The notes beneath the pieces were generated by a model that was not told the origin of the DNA, did not search any database, and saw only the letters and a list, made by a program, of their open reading frames with translations. Shown piece by piece: positions 1-8,310 of a stretch of 64,000 bases of DNA. The position numbers were made by a program, and so were the translations under genes. Source of the stretch: Holophagales bacterium (GTDB lineage: Bacteria; Acidobacteriota; Thermoanaerobaculia; UBA5066); NCBI GenBank assembly GCA_016719485.1, contig JADJZB010000029.1, positions 298,892-362,891 on the forward strand, given 5' to 3'. The number at the start of each line of letters is the position of its first letter. Position 1 is the stretch's first letter.

Positions 1-2021
1 GCGATCCCCCCGAGCGCCGCGTCGAGGTCGGCCTCCGACCAGACGGGAACGCCGAGGGCCTGCGCCTTCGTCAGCTTGGAACCCGCGTCTTCTCCGGCCA
101 CGACCGCGGCCGTCTTCTTCGAAACGCTTCCGCTCACCTTGCCTCCGGCTCTCTCGATCGCTGCCGCCGCTTCTTCTCGCGTCCGCCTCGGGAGCGTCCC
201 CGTCAGGACGAACGTCTTCCCGGCCAGCGGCCCTCCGGGGGCGGGCGCCCCCTCCAGTTCGTTCATACGGACGCCGGCCGCCTCGAGTTTCGACAGGAGC
301 AGGACGTTGGCGGGCCTGCCGAGCCAGTCGAGAACGGATCTCGCGGTTTCGGGGCCGATCTCGGAGACTCCCGTCAGGTCGTCCTCGGTCGCGCCCCGCA
401 GGGCCTCCATCGTCCCGAATTGCCGGGCGAGGACTTTCCCCGTCTTTTCGCCGACGTGCCGGATCCCGAGCCCGAAGAGGAGCCGCGCCAGGCCCGCCGC
501 TTTCGACTTCTCGATCTCGGAGAGGACGTTGCCGGCCGACTTTTCGCCCCAGCGTTCCAGGGCGGCGAGATCCTCGACCCGCAGACCGTAGAGGCCGGCG
601 ACATCGGAGATGAGCCCCGCGGCGAGGAGCTGGTCGATCCGCTCGTCGCCGAGCCCTTCCACGTCCATCGCCCGCCGGGCGACGTAGTGGCCGATCGCCT
701 CTTTCAATTGCGCCGGGCAGGAAGCGCTCACGCAGCGGACGGCGACCTCGCCCTCCTCGCGGACGACCGCCTCCCCGCACTCGGGACAGGCCGCCGGCAT
801 CGCGAACGGGACGGCGCCGGCCGGACGCGCCTCGAGCAGCACGCGCGTCACCTTCGGGATGACGTCCCCCGCCTTCTCGACGGCGACCGTGTCACCCACG
901 CGGACGTCCTTGCGCGAGAGGTCTTCGTAGTTGTGGAGCGTGGCGCGGCGGACGGTCGTCCCGGCGAGGAGGACCGGCTCGAACTCGGCGACGGGCGTCA
1001 GGACGCCCGTGCGCCCCACCTGGACGACGATCGCCGTCACGCGCGTCGTCGCCTCCTCGGCCGGGAACTTGTAGGCGAGGGCCCAGCGCGGGAACTTCGC
1101 CGTCGCCCCGAGCCGCTGCTGGTCTTCGACGGGGCTCACCTTGAGGACGGCGCCGTCGGTCTCGAGGTCGAGGGTGTGCCGCTTCTCGCGCCACTCGGCG
1201 AGGAAGGCCTTGACCTCCTCCGCGCTCCGCGCCACGGCGCGGTGCGGGCTCACCGGGAGACCGAGACGGACGAGCGCCCCGAGCGCCTCGGCCTGCGTCG
1301 TCGGAGCGCCTTGCCCTTCCCAGCGGGCGACGGAGTAGAGGTAGACGGACAACTTCCGCCGCGCCGTCTCCCTCGAGTCGAGGAGGCGAAGCGAGCCGGC
1401 CGCGGCGTTTCGCGGGTTTGCGAAGAGGGGATCGCCCGCCTCCTCCCGCGCGGCGTTCAGCGCGCGGAACGCGGACTTGCCGAGGTAGACCTCGCCCCGC
1501 GCCTCGAGGAGGCGCGGCGCGCCCGGAGGCAGCCGGAGCGGGAGGACGCGGATCGTCCTCACGTTCGGCGTCACGTCCTCGCCCGTCGTCCCGTCGCCGC
1601 GCGTGGCGCCTCGCACGAGCACGCCGTCCTCGTAGACGAGGGAAACCGAGAGGCCGTCGATCTTCAGCTCGCAGACGACCTCGGGGAGCCTCCCGTCGAG
1701 CCGGTCGCTCACCCGCGTCAGCCACGCGTCGAGCTCCGTCTCGTCGTATGCGTTCTCGAGCGAGAGGAGCGGCACCTCGTGCCGCACGTTCGGGAGGTCG
1801 TCGACGGGGGCGCCTCCGACGCGCCGCGACGGCGAGTCGGGGGTGACGACCTCCGGATACGCTTCCTCGATCGCGAGGAGCTCCCGGGAGAGGGCGTCGT
1901 ACTCGGCGTCGCTGACCTCGGGTCGCGCCAGGGCGTAGTAGAGGTGCTCGTGCCGGCGGAGCTCGTCGCGCAGCACGGCGGCGCGAAGGGCCGCGGCGTC
2001 CGCGTTCTCGGGAAGCGTCAC
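1..2021 (-). CDS. ligA: NAD-dependent DNA ligase LigA (C-terminus cut by window edge)
   Basis: Seals nicks in duplex DNA during replication and repair, using NAD+. The reading frame begins at a GTG whose product starts TLPENADAAALR and stays open to the window edge (673 codons). The family is usually about 670-700 residues, so only a few C-terminal residues are missing. The adenylation motif ELKIDG with its catalytic lysine lies near residue 115. A four-cysteine zinc finger (CPECG then CVSASC), helix-hairpin-helix repeats (for example LFGLGIRHVGEKTG) and a C-terminal BRCT domain (LAGKTFVLTGTLPRRTREEA) follow in the expected order. It is transcribed divergently from the peptidase operon at 2089, with 67 bases between the starts. 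Identification is secure; the exact start is less so. Confidence 0.96.
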   Translation of the reverse strand, partial: MTLPENADAAALRAAVLRDELRRHEHLYYALARPEVSDAEYDALSRELLAIEEAYPEVVTPDSPSRRVGGAPVDDLPNVRHEVPLLSLENAYDETELDAWLTRVSDRLDGRLPEVVCELKIDGLSVSLVYEDGVLVRGATRGDGTTGEDVTPNVRTIRVLPLRLPPGAPRLLEARGEVYLGKSAFRALNAAREEAGDPLFANPRNAAAGSLRLLDSRETARRKLSVYLYSVARWEGQGAPTTQAEALGALVRLGLPVSPHRAVARSAEEVKAFLAEWREKRHTLDLETDGAVLKVSPVEDQQRLGATAKFPRWALAYKFPAEEATTRVTAIVVQVGRTGVLTPVAEFEPVLLAGTTVRRATLHNYEDLSRKDVRVGDTVAVEKAGDVIPKVTRVLLEARPAGAVPFAMPAACPECGEAVVREEGEVAVRCVSASCPAQLKEAIGHYVARRAMDVEGLGDERIDQLLAAGLISDVAGLYGLRVEDLAALERWGEKSAGNVLSEIEKSKAAGLARLLFGLGIRHVGEKTGKVLARQFGTMEALRGATEDDLTGVSEIGPETARSVLDWLGRPANVLLLSKLEAAGVRMNELEGAPAPGGPLAGKTFVLTGTLPRRTREEAAAAIERAGGKVSGSVSKKTAAVVAGEDAGSKLTKAQALGVPVWSEADLDAALGGI

Positions 2022-2088
2022 AGCCGGATTGTAGGGGGGCGAGGGCGGGCCCCTTCCCAAGAGGACGGGCCCGCCTAGCATCGCCGCC

Positions 2089-4068
2089 GTGCAGCGGAGA
2101 CAGGCGATCCTCGGCCTCGCGGCCCTTTTCATGGCTTCCCTCCCCGCGCTCGGCGCTTCGAGGGTGCCCCCCGTCGCCTCCTACCGGATCGAGGCGGCCT
2201 GGGACGCGGAGCAGAAGACGCTCGCCGGCCGGGAGACGGTCACCTTCGTCAACCGGACGTCCCGTGAGCTTCCCGACGTCGTTCTCCACCTCTACCTGAA
2301 CGGCTTCCGCAACACGCGGTCCACGCTCTGGCGCGGCCTTCCCCCGCCGTCGGGCTCCGCGGACTTCGGTTTCTGCGAGCTCAAGCGCGTCGCCCTTCCC
2401 GACGGGACCGACCTGACGCGCCAGATCTCCTTCGAGACTCCCGCGAACGACAACGCCGACGACCGGACGCTGGCCCGCATCCCGCTCCCGCGGCCGGTGA
2501 GTCCCGGCGCAGTGCTCGTCCTCGAGGTCGACTTCGAGTCGCGTCTGCCGCGCGGCGTCCTGCGCACCGGCTGGAAGGACGACTTCGTGTTCGCAGGGCA
2601 GTGGTTCCCGAAGCTCGCCAAGGCCACGAACGCCGGCTGGCGCGGGAGGCCCTTCCGCTGGGCGACGGAGTTCTTCGCCGACTTCGGCACCTACGACGTC
2701 GCGCTTCTCCTGCCTGCCGAAGTGAAGGGAAAAGTGGCGGTGACCGGACGCGTCGTCGAGGAGACGGAGGAATCCGCGGAGCGCATCCGCGTCCGTGCCC
2801 ACGCCGAGGACGTCCACGACTTCGCCTTCGCGTTCTCCCCCCGCTTCGAGGTGAGGAAGGAAACCGTCGCCCCGAAGGGGCTCCCGACGGTCGACGTCCT
2901 TCTCTTCCTCCAGCCGGACCACCGGCGCTCGAGGGAGCGCTACCTTCGCGCCGCCCGCGAGGGTCTCGCCCTCTTCGGAACGTGGCTGACGCCCTACCCG
3001 TACCCGGCTCTCACGATCGTCGACCCTCCGGCCGGCTCCGGCGCGGAGGCGATGGAGTACCCGACGCTCTTCACCGGCGCGACGGCGTGGCTCTCCCCCG
3101 CGTCGGGAGGCGAGCCGGGCGCGGTGACGCTGCACGAGCTCGCGCACCAGTGGTTCCACGGGATGCTCGCGTCCGACGAGACGAGCGAGGCGCACCTGGA
3201 CGAGGGACTCGCGACCTGGATCTCCGCGAGGGCCGCGACGAGGATCTTCGGGACTCCGAGCCCCGTCGTGGAGGCGTTCGGCATCCCGATTCCCCTGCGC
3301 TCGCTGAAAAGGCCTCTCCCCGAGGGGGAGTCGCAGGACGCGCTCGACCAGGCCGCGTTCTCGCGCTCCGATCCGACGCTCCGGGAGACGTGGCGCGCTC
3401 TCGACGGCGCCGCCGTCAGGACGAACGCCTACTCCCGCACGGCGCTCCTCCTCGAGTCGGCGGCGCGGACGAGCGGGGAGCAGCCCGTCTTCGCGGCCGT
3501 CCGGGAGTACGCACGCCGCTACGCCTTCCGCCACCCGACGACGAGCGACTTCCTCGGCGTCCTCGGCGAGGTGGCGGGTTCCGAGGCGCGCGACCTCGTC
3601 GAACGCGGCTGGGCCTCGGCGGGCGCGGTGGACTATGCCGTCACCCGGGCCTCCACCCGGCGGGCCGCGCCTGCCGCCGGGTACCTCGGCGAGGGGCCCC
3701 GGCGGGCGTACCGCGCCCCGTCGGAGGCGGCCCGGTCCTTCGAGTCGACGGTCGTCGTCCAGCGCCTCGGGGAGATCGCGTGGCCCGTCGAGGTGGAGAT
3801 GCGCTTCGAGGGAGGGCAGACGGTCACGCGCCGCTGGGACGGTCGCGCCGAGTGGATGCGGTGGCGGATCACGGGCCCGCGGCTCGTTTCGGCCGTCGTC
3901 GACCCGCGCCGCGCCTGCCTCCTCGACGTGAACCGCCTGAACGACGGCCTGCGAACCGAGCCCGACCCGACGGCCGCCCGGGCCTGGGGTCACCGCCTCC
4001 GGTTCCTCGCGCAGAACCTCCTCGAGCTCTTCGCCCTCGTGGCGGTCCTGCCGGGGGTCACCCGGTGA
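2089..4068 (+). CDS. Exported M1-family (gluzincin) metallopeptidase
   Basis: The protein has 659 residues and begins with GTG. Residues 1-23 are a signal peptide (arginine-rich start, hydrophobic core, cut near LGASR), so it probably acts outside the cytoplasm. The zinc motif HELAHQWFHG lies near residue 349, and the third ligand is in HLDEGLATW about 18 residues later. This HExxH-(18)-E spacing defines the M1 aminopeptidase family. A large N-terminal beta domain precedes the catalytic domain and a shorter C-terminal domain follows. The GAMEN exopeptidase motif is represented by GAEAMEYPT. Its stop overlaps the GTG of the next gene, so the two are probably translated together. Substrate specificity cannot be read from sequence. 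Confidence 0.88.
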   Translation: MQRRQAILGLAALFMASLPALGASRVPPVASYRIEAAWDAEQKTLAGRETVTFVNRTSRELPDVVLHLYLNGFRNTRSTLWRGLPPPSGSADFGFCELKRVALPDGTDLTRQISFETPANDNADDRTLARIPLPRPVSPGAVLVLEVDFESRLPRGVLRTGWKDDFVFAGQWFPKLAKATNAGWRGRPFRWATEFFADFGTYDVALLLPAEVKGKVAVTGRVVEETEESAERIRVRAHAEDVHDFAFAFSPRFEVRKETVAPKGLPTVDVLLFLQPDHRRSRERYLRAAREGLALFGTWLTPYPYPALTIVDPPAGSGAEAMEYPTLFTGATAWLSPASGGEPGAVTLHELAHQWFHGMLASDETSEAHLDEGLATWISARAATRIFGTPSPVVEAFGIPIPLRSLKRPLPEGESQDALDQAAFSRSDPTLRETWRALDGAAVRTNAYSRTALLLESAARTSGEQPVFAAVREYARRYAFRHPTTSDFLGVLGEVAGSEARDLVERGWASAGAVDYAVTRASTRRAAPAAGYLGEGPRRAYRAPSEAARSFESTVVVQRLGEIAWPVEVEMRFEGGQTVTRRWDGRAEWMRWRITGPRLVSAVVDPRRACLLDVNRLNDGLRTEPDPTAARAWGHRLRFLAQNLLELFALVAVLPGVTR

Positions 4069-5036
4069 AGGGCAACGCACTCCCGTTCCTCTGGGTGCGT
4101 GGCCTCGTGGCGGCCGCCACGACGTGGAAGGCCCTGCTTCTGGCCCTCGCCCTGAACGCCGCCCTCGCCATCGTCGTCACCGCCCCGCTCGCTTCGCGCC
4201 TGCACGACCTGCTCGACAGCCGGCCGGCAGGGCAGGAGCTGGCGAAAGGCTGGGACGTCGTCCTCGGGGCGCACCTCCTGCGCTCCGAGCCCGGCCTCCT
4301 CGGCGACCGCGCGCGCCTGGACGCGCTCGAGCAGGGGACTCTTCCCCTGGCCGAGGCCCCACGCCTCTCCGGCCCGCTCGCCGGCCTCCTCGCGGCCGGC
4401 CTCCTCCACGCCGCCCTCTCGGCGCTCCTGGCTGGCGGCTTCGCCGGGCGTTTCGCCGCCGAGCGGGACCGCGGCAGCCTCGGGGCGTTCCTGACCGACG
4501 TCGTCCGCCTCGGCCTCCCGTCCTTCCTCATCGGCGCCCTCGGTTTCACGGCGATCCTCGGCGCGTTCCTCCTCTTCATCGAGATCCCGCGCGAAGCGAC
4601 GCTCTCCCCCGAACTGCGGTGGGACTGGGAGCGGACGGGCCTCTCCCTCCTGCGCCTCTTCGCGTTTCTCGTCGCCGCGGGCGCCGTTCGCGCCGTCGTC
4701 GCCCAGTCGCGCGCCGCGCTCGGCCTGGCGAAGACCGCGAATCCCTTCCTCGCCCTCGCGTCGGGGCTCGGTTTCGTTCTGGGCCGCCCCGTCAAGGCGC
4801 TCCTCCTCGAGGCGTCCTTCGGCGTCACCGCGCTGCTCCCGCTCACGCTCTGGCTCCTGTTCGCTCCGTCGTGGAGCGGCGGCGACGCGCGCCTGCTGGC
4901 GCTCCTCGTCCTCGGCCAGCAGGCCGTCGTCCTGCTTCGCCTGTTCGCCCGGACGGCGCTCCTCGGCGCGGCCGCGGCCTGGATGCGAGGGGCCCGCGAG
5001 GCCTCGCGCCCCGCTCCTGCGAAGATCGAGACGTGA
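4065..5036 (+). CDS. Polytopic membrane protein of unknown function
   Basis: The product has 323 residues starting at a GTG inside the preceding stop codon (GTGA overlap). At least five or six hydrophobic segments are visible, around residues 16-40, 105-130, 150-180, 198-225, 250-275 and 285-310, separated by short charged loops; the loop at about 42-100 is long and probably soluble. No catalytic or transport motif is recognised. Coupling to an exported M1 peptidase upstream and a MiaE-like protein downstream (another GTGA overlap) suggests one transcript but gives no clear function. The family is not recognised. Confidence 0.8.
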   Translation: MKGNALPFLWVRGLVAAATTWKALLLALALNAALAIVVTAPLASRLHDLLDSRPAGQELAKGWDVVLGAHLLRSEPGLLGDRARLDALEQGTLPLAEAPRLSGPLAGLLAAGLLHAALSALLAGGFAGRFAAERDRGSLGAFLTDVVRLGLPSFLIGALGFTAILGAFLLFIEIPREATLSPELRWDWERTGLSLLRLFAFLVAAGAVRAVVAQSRAALGLAKTANPFLALASGLGFVLGRPVKALLLEASFGVTALLPLTLWLLFAPSWSGGDARLLALLVLGQQAVVLLRLFARTALLGAAAAWMRGAREASRPAPAKIET

Positions 5037-5623
5037 TCGAGCTCCTCACGAGGACTCCCCCGTCCTGGGCCGAGCGCGCCGTCTCGCGCCTTCCCGAGCT
5101 CGTCGCCGACCACGCCGTCTGCGAGCTGCAGGCCGCCGTCTTCGCCCTCGCCCTCGTCGGCCGCTACCCGGGCAATCCGGCTCTGGTCGACCGGCTCTCG
5201 GCCCTCGCCGCCGAGGAGCTGCGCCACTTCCGCAAGGCGACGAAGGAGGCGCGGCGTCTCGGCGCCCGATCGCACACCCGCCGCTCGAACCCCTACGTTT
5301 CGGCCCTGCGTGCGGCGTGCCGCTCGGGTCGCGAGCCGGAACAGGGGCTCGACCTCCTCCTCTGCGGGGCCCTCGTCGAGGCGCGGAGCCACGAACGCTT
5401 TCTCCTCCTCGTGCCGCACCTCTCCGCCGAGCCGCGCCTCGCGAAGCTCTACGCGGAGCTGGCGGTCGCCGAGGAGCGGCACGGACCGGCCTACCTGGGC
5501 CTGGCCGAGCGGCACGCGGGAAAGGAAGCGACGGCCGCCCGGCTTTCCGAGCTCCTCGTCGTGGAAGCGAGGGCGCTCGAGGGCCCTCCCGTCGGCCCCG
5601 TGGCCGTCCACTCGCCGGGATAG
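5033..5623 (+). CDS. MiaE-like tRNA-(ms2io6A)-hydroxylase
   Basis: The protein has 196 residues with a ferritin-like di-iron fold. Family members hydroxylate the isopentenyl group of 2-methylthio-N6-isopentenyladenosine at tRNA position 37. Metal-ligand helices are visible: the DHAVCELQAA region near residue 30, EELRHFRK near 65, VEARSHERF near 118 and EERHGPAYL near 147, giving the paired E and ExxH pattern. The GTG start overlaps the stop of the membrane protein gene. MiaA and MiaB are not in this window, so the modification pathway cannot be confirmed locally. A strong hairpin follows directly. Family call is good; tRNA substrate is inferred. Confidence 0.82.
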   Translation: MIELLTRTPPSWAERAVSRLPELVADHAVCELQAAVFALALVGRYPGNPALVDRLSALAAEELRHFRKATKEARRLGARSHTRRSNPYVSALRAACRSGREPEQGLDLLLCGALVEARSHERFLLLVPHLSAEPRLAKLYAELAVAEERHGPAYLGLAERHAGKEATAARLSELLVVEARALEGPPVGPVAVHSPG

Positions 5624-5631
5624 AAGTGGAT

Positions 5632-5658
5632 CGGGGAGGCTCGCCACGAGCCTCCCCG
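5632..5658. terminator. Strong hairpin between convergent genes
   Basis: A perfect 12-base-pair stem (arms 5632-5643 and 5647-5658, loop CCA) starts 9 bases after the miaE-like stop. It lies between that gene and the ferredoxin gene on the opposite strand. There is no clear T-tract, so intrinsic termination is inferred from structure and position only. Confidence 0.6.
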
Positions 5659-5721
5659 CGGCGCCACGGGCGCCTCCCCTCCACTACGGACCAGCGGATC
5701 GGGAAGGCTCGCCCGCTGGCG

Positions 5722-6114
5722 TCAGACTGGTTCGTCCGGCAGCCGGCGACGCGCGATGACGTACTCCTCGACGGGGCGACCGCCGAGGAGGTGCTCGTCC
5801 ATGATCCGGTCGAGGACGGGAGGGTCGCAGGCGCGGTACCAGATCCCTTCGGGGTACACGACGGCGATCGGCCCCCCCTCGCAGATCCTCAGGCAACCGA
5901 CCCGGGTCCGGAGAACGCCGCCCTCCTCCGAAAGCCCCCGCTTCTTCAGGCCGTCCTTGAGGTGTGTCCATGCCTCGAGAGCCCTGTCCCCGTCCGCGCA
6001 CTTCGGGTTCTCCCGGTCGGCGCAGAGGAAGACGTGCCTGCGCGCGACCGCAACCCCGATCTTCGCGACTTTCCGGGCGATCTTCTCGGCCTCGGCATCG
6101 GGCTTCTCGTCCAT
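5722..6114 (-). CDS. Thioredoxin-like [2Fe-2S] ferredoxin
   Basis: The protein has 130 residues. Four cysteines at 31, 39, 74 and 78 have the spacing of the Shethna/thioredoxin-fold [2Fe-2S] ferredoxins (a first pair spaced by seven residues, a second pair spaced by three in GCLRICEGG). Family members carry electrons; stand-alone copies often have unknown partners. The sequence IAVVYPEGIWYRACDP after the last cluster ligand is typical of this family. No NADH dehydrogenase or hydrogenase genes are adjacent, so the partner is unknown. It is a single-gene unit convergent with the MiaE-like gene. Confidence 0.88.
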   Translation of the reverse strand: MDEKPDAEAEKIARKVAKIGVAVARRHVFLCADRENPKCADGDRALEAWTHLKDGLKKRGLSEEGGVLRTRVGCLRICEGGPIAVVYPEGIWYRACDPPVLDRIMDEHLLGGRPVEEYVIARRRLPDEPV

Positions 6115-6260
6115 GGCGCGGTCCTCTCGTCACGAGTGTAGGCGAGTACCCCGACCGTCTACGCGCGCGAAGGGTTCGCGCCGGGCCGGCGGGGCCTCGA
6201 TCCCGTTATAGACTCGCCCGCGACCCCAGCCCCACAGCGCAGGAGTCGAGGAGCGAGACG

Positions 6261-7184
6261 ATGGGTCTCCTGAAGGATTTCCTCAGGATCGAAGCCGACC
6301 GGCGAGGCGCCCTGGCGGCGCTCCGGGTCGAGGCACAGTCGCGCAGGCTCCAGATCGACGAGATCGGAGCGGAGGCCAAGCGCAAGCGCGACGAGGTGGC
6401 GATGATCGAGGAAGGGCTGCGCCGCCTCGCGGAGGACGTCGCCCGGACCGAGGAGGAGCTCCTCGAGATCGAGTCCCGCAGGGAGGACCACGATCGCGAG
6501 TCGCACGAGCGGAAGATCGAAGCCGTGCGGTCGAGCCTCGAATACGACCGCGCCGACGGCCACCGGATCGCCGAGGACTTCCGCCACCTCCGCTCGGCCT
6601 TCGAGACCGAGCGGGCCCGGCTCCTCGCCGAGGCCGACACCGGCCGGATGATGGACAACTTCTTCCAGATCGAGGCGTTCCTCAAGGACACCGGCACACC
6701 GATCCCCGACGCGGCGCGCAAGGCCCTGATGAAGGAACGGCAGGACCTGATGGGCCGGATCGGCCCGCTCGTCGCGCCACCGCCGGCGCCCGACGGGGTC
6801 TTCAAGGCGACCGTCGTCTACTCCGCCCTCGAGGAGGGGGAGCCCGCGGCCGTCGTCGCGGTCGGCCTTCCCGACGAGGCCGAGCCGTCCGGCGCGCACG
6901 ACCTCGCGGCCCTCCTGCTCTACGGCTCCTACGCGGCCGTCGTCGAGAAGATCGGCCCGGGCGTCCCCCGGCCGCGGCGGGAAGAGGGGGTCGTCATCTA
7001 CGAGCAGCCTGCCGGTTCGCGCGCTCCCGACGAAGCCGCCCTGGACCTCTTCCTCGCGGTCAAGGCGGGTCTCGAGAAGGCGGCCGCCGCCGCCGGGGTC
7101 CCCTGCGAGCTGACCGGCGTCTTCCTCGAGCCCGAGATCGCTTCGGCGGTCTTTTCCCGCGGCGGCCAGGGCCGCCGCTTCTGA
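6261..7184 (+). CDS. Coiled-coil protein of unknown function
   Basis: The product has 307 residues from an ATG with a good GAGGAGCGA ribosome-binding site. Residues about 15-125 are highly charged and helix-forming with regular hydrophobic spacing (many E/R/K, for example RRLAEDVARTEEEL), so a long coiled coil is likely. Residues about 175-300 form a compact alpha/beta-like region of short hydrophobic strands (FKATVVYSALEEG, DLAALLLYGSYAAVVEKIG). No signal peptide, membrane span or known catalytic motif is seen. It is followed 12 bases later by another uncharacterised gene, so the two are probably co-transcribed. I do not recognise the family. Confidence 0.78.
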   Translation: MGLLKDFLRIEADRRGALAALRVEAQSRRLQIDEIGAEAKRKRDEVAMIEEGLRRLAEDVARTEEELLEIESRREDHDRESHERKIEAVRSSLEYDRADGHRIAEDFRHLRSAFETERARLLAEADTGRMMDNFFQIEAFLKDTGTPIPDAARKALMKERQDLMGRIGPLVAPPPAPDGVFKATVVYSALEEGEPAAVVAVGLPDEAEPSGAHDLAALLLYGSYAAVVEKIGPGVPRPRREEGVVIYEQPAGSRAPDEAALDLFLAVKAGLEKAAAAAGVPCELTGVFLEPEIASAVFSRGGQGRRF

Positions 7185-7196
7185 CCGGAGGCAGCC

Positions 7197-7652
7197 ATGG
7201 CCGTGAAATGGATCGGCGACGCCGCGCAGGAGCTCGGCATCACCCCTCTCGACGCCGTCGAGATCCTGGCTTCGCGCCAGGAGTACCCGATGAACGGCCT
7301 CGTCGACGAGGACCGTTTCAAGACCCTGCGCCTGATGCGGAGCGGAAAACGCCTCGAGACGTCCGGATCGCAGCCGATACCGGTCCCCGACCGCCAGGCC
7401 TCGCCGCTGACGGTCCCCGTCACGCCGCCCGCCCCGTACGCTCCCGTGACGGCCCATCGCGCCGCGGAGACCCACCCGCCTGCCGCGCCCTCCGTTGCAC
7501 CGCCTCCGCCTCCCGTGAACGTCATCCCGGCGCCCCCTCCGATCCGTCCGCCCGTCGGCGAGGCCACGTCCGTGACGGCGCCCCTGCAGACGATTCCGGG
7601 ACGGGAGGGGGAACGCACCGTCATCCTGCCGCCCGTCGACCCGAAGCGCTGA
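7197..7652 (+). CDS. Small protein with helical N-terminus and proline-rich tail
   Basis: The protein has 151 residues. The first 45 (VKWIGDAAQELGITPLDAVE and on) resemble a short helix-turn-helix or the IF2 N-terminal fold, in which a small helical module reads ELGI...L. The rest, from about residue 55, is low-complexity and very rich in proline, alanine and valine, ending with a short charged segment. It has a GGAGGCAGCC ribosome-binding site and lies 12 bases after the coiled-coil gene. Function unknown; the pairing suggests joint action with that neighbour. Confidence 0.72.
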   Translation: MAVKWIGDAAQELGITPLDAVEILASRQEYPMNGLVDEDRFKTLRLMRSGKRLETSGSQPIPVPDRQASPLTVPVTPPAPYAPVTAHRAAETHPPAAPSVAPPPPPVNVIPAPPPIRPPVGEATSVTAPLQTIPGREGERTVILPPVDPKR

Positions 7653-7700
7653 CATCCGCGCCCGGTCGGAAGGCGTAGTTACGACCGGAGGTCTGGAACG

Positions 7701-8255
7701 ATGAAGCTCTGGCAGAACGTGGCGGTCGCGGCCGTCCTCGGGATCGCGACGACGGCCTCGGCCGCGGACGCCGGTGTCCACGCCTTTTCGCTCGACCTGA
7801 ACGACGGCTCCCCGAAGAAGCTCGCCGACTACAAGGGGAAGGCCCTCCTCGTCGTCAACACCGCGAGCAAGTGCGGCTACACGAAGCAGTACGCCCCGAT
7901 GGAGCAGCTCTACCAGAAGTACAAGGACCGCGGCTTCGAGGTCCTCGCCTTCCCCGCCAACGACTTCATGGGTCAGGAGCCGGGGACGAACGAGGAGATC
8001 CGGGCCTTCTGCACGGCGAACTACAAGACGACCTTCCCGCTGTTCGCGAAGATCTCGGTCAAGGGGGACGGCATGCATCCCCTCTACAAGTACCTCACCA
8101 CCCTGCCCGGGTTTTCCGGGGACATCACGTGGAACTTCAACAAGTTCCTCGTCGACCCGACCGGAAAGGTCGTCGCCCGCTTCGGGACGAGGGTCGACCC
8201 GATGTCGGAAGAGGTGACGAAGAAGCTCGAGGAGATCCTCCCGAAGAAGGGCTGA
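7701..8255 (+). CDS. Exported glutathione peroxidase family protein
   Basis: The protein has 184 residues and a signal peptide over residues 1-22 (cut near ASAADA), so it is probably periplasmic. Family members reduce hydroperoxides with thiol donors. The peroxidatic cysteine is C58 in NTASKCGYT, and the WNFNKFL motif at 144-150 supplies the catalytic Trp and Asn. The usual FPCNQF motif reads FPANDF at 84-89, so the catalytic Gln position holds Asp88; similar variants occur in bacterial members. C104 (AFCTANY) sits where thioredoxin-dependent members keep the resolving cysteine, so thioredoxin rather than glutathione may be the donor. A strong hairpin follows. Confidence 0.93.
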   Translation: MKLWQNVAVAAVLGIATTASAADAGVHAFSLDLNDGSPKKLADYKGKALLVVNTASKCGYTKQYAPMEQLYQKYKDRGFEVLAFPANDFMGQEPGTNEEIRAFCTANYKTTFPLFAKISVKGDGMHPLYKYLTTLPGFSGDITWNFNKFLVDPTGKVVARFGTRVDPMSEEVTKKLEEILPKKG

Positions 8256-8283
8256 GTCCGGCGCCCGCGCCCTCTTCTCCTCA

Positions 8284-8310
8284 CGAAGGCCCGGTGCGAC
8301 CGGGCCTTCG
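8284..8310. terminator. Bidirectional terminator hairpin
   Basis: A perfect 11-base-pair stem (arms 8284-8294 and 8300-8310, loop TGCGA) sits between the convergent glutathione peroxidase and HD-GYP genes. It starts 28 bases after the first stop and abuts the stop codon of the second. Confidence 0.75.

Noticed and set aside
892..4080. Long open frame on the minus strand opposite ligA and the peptidase gene
   Set aside because: It is antisense to two clear genes, its translation is low-complexity (Arg/Gly/Pro/Glu), and GC-rich DNA gives such frames by chance.
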